From: Thermoflexales bacterium
GTDB lineage: Bacteria; Chloroflexota; Anaerolineae; Fen-1058
DNA length: 8,001 nucleotides
Reading direction: 5' to 3'
Assembly (NCBI GenBank): GCA_017999195.1
Contig: JAGOBP010000164.1
Span: forward strand, 1-8,001
Part shown: positions 6,263-8,001 of the stretch, one piece after another
Position numbering within the stretch: position 1 is the stretch's first letter
Layout: the number at the start of each line of letters is the position of its first letter
Program-made: the position numbers and the translations under genes
The notes under the pieces: model-generated
Told to the model about the DNA's origin: nothing
Seen by the model: the letters and a program-made list of their open reading frames with translations, nothing else
The model's database searches: none

Positions 6263-6931
6263 ATGAAAGCCTTCATCGTCTACTGGCACCCCGAACCTCA
6301 GAGTTTCAACGCGGCCATGTTCCAAACCGCGTGCGAAGCGCTCGCTACGGCAGGGCATGACGTCAAGACGTCCAACCTGTATGAGATGCAATTCGACCCG
6401 GTCTCCAGCCGTAAGAACTTCGCCACGGTCAAAGACCCGGATTACCTCAAATTACAGTTGGAGGAAATGCACGCCACCGCGAACCACGGCTTCTCTGCCG
6501 AGATCGAAGCCGAGATCGAGAAGATGGAGTGGTGCGACCTGATGATCTGGCAGTTCCCGCTCTGGTGGTTTGGCTTGCCCGCCGTGCTCAAAGGCTGGGC
6601 GGATCGGGTGTTGGCGATGGGCCGCGCTTACGGCGGCGGACGCGTCTATCAAAACGGTGTCTTTGGCGGAAAACGCGCGTTTCTATCGCTGACCACCGGT
6701 GGTTCGGAAGACGCCTTTCGCGTCGACGGTTTCAACGGCGACCTGGCGGGCATCCTGCGCCCGATTCACCGCGGCATCTTACAGTTCACCGGCTTTACCG
6801 TACTCGCGCCGCAAGTCGTCCACGGCCCCGTCCGTATGACGGACGCCCAGCGGAAACAGGCTCTGGCGTCGTATGCCAGCCGCCTGCAAGCGATCGGTTC
6901 CGAAGCCCCGTTTGAAGTGGGCAGCTACTAA
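6263..6931 (+). CDS. Flavodoxin-fold NAD(P)H-dependent (quinone) oxidoreductase
   Basis: The 222-residue protein belongs to the Flavodoxin_2 (NQO1/MdaB/KefF-like) group. The N-terminal flavin phosphate region reads YWHPEPQSFNAAM (7-19). The family signature QFPLWWFGLPAVLKGWADRV is at 97-116, followed by AYGGGRVY, and LTTGG (143-147) is the typical flavin isoalloxazine loop. Such soluble enzymes bind FMN or FAD and carry out two-electron reduction of quinones or related acceptors with NAD(P)H. The physiological substrate cannot be told from sequence. AAAGG lies 7 bases before the ATG and supports this start. The 80-bp gap after lepA has no clear terminator or promoter, so read-through from lepA is possible. 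GC content is like the core genes. The subfamily name is uncertain; the fold and general chemistry are confident. Confidence 0.88.
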   Translation: MKAFIVYWHPEPQSFNAAMFQTACEALATAGHDVKTSNLYEMQFDPVSSRKNFATVKDPDYLKLQLEEMHATANHGFSAEIEAEIEKMEWCDLMIWQFPLWWFGLPAVLKGWADRVLAMGRAYGGGRVYQNGVFGGKRAFLSLTTGGSEDAFRVDGFNGDLAGILRPIHRGILQFTGFTVLAPQVVHGPVRMTDAQRKQALASYASRLQAIGSEAPFEVGSY

Positions 6932-6971
6932 CTCGATAAGTCATTTGGCCCTTGACGGCGGGCGGGGTCAC

Positions 6972-6990
6972 AGATGGCAAGTTGCCGTCT
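6972..6990. other. Small hairpin in the gap before the nuclease gene
   Basis: AGATGGC and GCCGTCT can pair over 7 bp (one G-U) around the loop AAGTT. There is no T-tract, so it is not a typical intrinsic terminator. It lies 7 bases before the GTTAGCACG element and could belong to a recombination or regulatory site, or be chance. Confidence 0.25.
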
Positions 6991-6997
6991 AGACCTA

Positions 6998-7006
6998 GTT
7001 AGCACG
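6998..7006 (+). other. Possible 5' cassette boundary (GTTAGCACG)
   Basis: The element begins with GTTAG, close to but not matching the integron core consensus GTTRRRY (the sixth base is C). Its reverse complement is CGTGCTAAC, which matches CGTGCCAAC at 7906-7914 in 8 of 9 positions. The pair flanks exactly one gene, and base composition becomes AT-rich from here on. Insertion of a cassette at this point is an inference. Confidence 0.35.
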
Positions 7007-7039
7007 TCCTTTGAAAAATGAAGCCAGGCAAATAAAATT

Positions 7040-7897
7040 ATGGAAACTGGTGAAATAGCAAAATCCATTGAAGGCGAAAAACTTTATCAAAAACGGGCGC
7101 GTAAAGCATTACCTCTTCTTGTAAGGCAGGCTTTAGCCAATCAGCCAATTTTCTATTCAGACTTGGCAGATGAATTGGAAATGCCCAATCCCCGCAATTT
7201 GAATTACGTTCTTGGCAGTATTGGACAAACTTTGCAAGAAATATCTGTCGAATGGAAAGATGAAATTCCGCCGATAAATTGTCTGGTAATCAATAAAAAT
7301 ACAGGCTTGCCCGGCGAGGGTATAGGCTGGTTTATTACTGACAAAAGCAGTTTTGCCAAACTTCCGAGAAAGCAACAGCGGGCAGTTATAGACATGGAGT
7401 TGCACAAAATTTACGCTTATCCCCGCTGGCGTGATGTCTTAAAGTATCTCGACTTGGAATATAAAGAAAATCGTGATTATTCGCCGCTATTGAACGCTGT
7501 ATCAAAACAACATCACAGCTCCGGAGAAAGTCCTTATCACAAACGATTCAAAGAGTTAGTGAGCAAAAAACCACAAATTCTTGGGTTACCAAAGAGCGTC
7601 GGTATTGGTGAATTAGAGAAAGATTTACCGTCTGGCGATATTGCAGATGTTTTATTTGTTCATGGTAAAGATTGGATAATCGCAGAAGTAAAATCAAGAA
7701 TTTCAGATACAGCAGATATTTATCGTGGGCTTTATCAGTGCGTGAAATATCAGGCAGTTGTCGAAGCGTATCAAATCGAGAAAGGTTTTCAGCCAAGTTG
7801 CAGAGTTGTGCTTGTTCTTGAAAATGAATTTCCAGTTGAGTTAATCGAATTGAAAAACTTACTGGGTATTGAAGTTATAGAAAAAGTGTCTCTGTAA
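7040..7897 (+). CDS. Probable PD-(D/E)XK nuclease, possible defence or restriction gene
   Basis: The 285-residue protein seems to have two parts. The N-terminal half (about 18-100) has a helical, winged-helix-like region (LLVRQALANQPIFYSDLADE) followed by IPPINCLVINKNTGLPGEGI (76-95), a motif I vaguely associate with restriction-type proteins. The C-terminal half has a PD-(D/E)XK nuclease core: D203 in GDIADVLFVH, then a strand ending in E216-V-K218 (IIAEVKS), then a helix with Q233 (YRGLYQCVKYQAV). This metal-dependent fold is typical of restriction and repair nucleases. The target is unknown, and no methyltransferase or partner gene is in view. Sampled 60-base blocks are about 37-43% GC, against 67% in a lepA block, which strongly suggests recent transfer. 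The ATG at 7040 has only a weak AGG 11 bases before it. The gene sits between near-inverted 9-base elements, which suggests a mobile cassette. The fold call is moderate; the defence role is a guess from fold and context. Confidence 0.75.
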   Translation: METGEIAKSIEGEKLYQKRARKALPLLVRQALANQPIFYSDLADELEMPNPRNLNYVLGSIGQTLQEISVEWKDEIPPINCLVINKNTGLPGEGIGWFITDKSSFAKLPRKQQRAVIDMELHKIYAYPRWRDVLKYLDLEYKENRDYSPLLNAVSKQHHSSGESPYHKRFKELVSKKPQILGLPKSVGIGELEKDLPSGDIADVLFVHGKDWIIAEVKSRISDTADIYRGLYQCVKYQAVVEAYQIEKGFQPSCRVVLVLENEFPVELIELKNLLGIEVIEKVSL

Positions 7898-7905
7898 ACA
7901 AAAAG

Positions 7906-8001
7906 CGTGCCAACAAAGCGTGTGGGATTCTGCGGCACCTACAGCAAGCATTTTTCTGGCTTCGGGTTCTTCCTGCTCCCAAACAGAATCCACCTCTGCC
8001 C
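7906..8001. repeat. attC-like imperfect palindrome, cut by the window end
   Basis: The element begins 8 bases after the nuclease stop with CGTGCCAACAAAGCG. The CCAAC core resembles the RYYYAAC end of integron attC sites, though it is not an exact match. Inside, GTGGGATTCTG (7922-7932) pairs with CAGAATCCAC (7984-7993) over 10 bp with one bulged G, a type of asymmetry typical of attC arms. The 51-base centre is T-rich and includes TTTTTCTGGCTTCGGG. An expected GTTRRRY-like end would lie beyond the window, so the site cannot be confirmed. The AACAAAGCG start plus a long palindrome resembles repeats I recall from environmental Chloroflexota genomes, unverified. Alternatives are a dispersed intergenic repeat or a transcript-end structure. 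Confidence 0.45.

Noticed and set aside
6925..7005. A complete attC site between the oxidoreductase stop and GTTAGCAC
   Set aside because: CTAACT (about 6928-6933) can pair with AGTTAG (6997-7002), but the pairing does not extend in or out, and the AACAAAGCG-type start is absent. At most this is a simple insertion point.
7011..7038. TTGAAA (7011-7016), 16-bp spacer, TAAAAT (7033-7038) as a promoter of the nuclease gene
   Set aside because: Transcription would start after the ATG at 7040, and no suitable in-frame start follows nearby. The boxes may be chance in AT-rich DNA.

Overview
The window looks like a bacterial chromosome, most probably from an Anaerolineae-like Chloroflexota. This is an inference from three things: high GC in the core genes, a membrane-anchored propeller protein with a long Thr/Pro linker, and consensus TATAAT boxes lying almost directly against start codons. 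No rRNA or tRNA gene is present to confirm the lineage.

Positions 1-660 hold the 5' part of a minus-strand gene for a membrane-anchored TolB/PD40-type propeller protein. It is divergent from tlyA (661-1455), and both promoters sit so close to their genes that both mRNAs are probably leaderless. tlyA encodes an S4 plus FtsJ-type rRNA 2'-O-methyltransferase. It overlaps by 4 nt a gene for a soluble GAF/HisKA/HATPase sensor histidine kinase (1452-2777), with no response regulator nearby.

Positions 2778-4220 form a small accessory segment with two unrecognised genes (2827-3363 and 3574-4161). The first encodes a zinc ribbon protein, the second an all-helical protein. Both carry a short Gly/Asp-rich strand motif (GGDLVGGDQI and GGHVAGRDNI). 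The segment ends in a strong intrinsic terminator (4183-4220).

lepA (EF4, 4380-6182) follows its own TATAAT box. That box is followed first by a possible 15-codon leader ORF in the same frame as lepA; lepA itself has no Shine-Dalgarno sequence at its conserved start. Downstream is a flavodoxin-fold NAD(P)H:quinone oxidoreductase-like gene (6263-6931).

The last kilobase differs in composition. It holds an AT-rich gene for a probable PD-(D/E)XK nuclease (7040-7897). The gene lies between a 9-base element, GTTAGCACG (6998-7006), and its near inverted copy, CGTGCCAAC (7906-7914). The second copy opens an imperfect palindrome that runs off the window. This resembles an integron-type gene cassette with an attC-like site, and it is the most interesting part of the window, though the attC-like element is cut by the edge and no integrase is visible.
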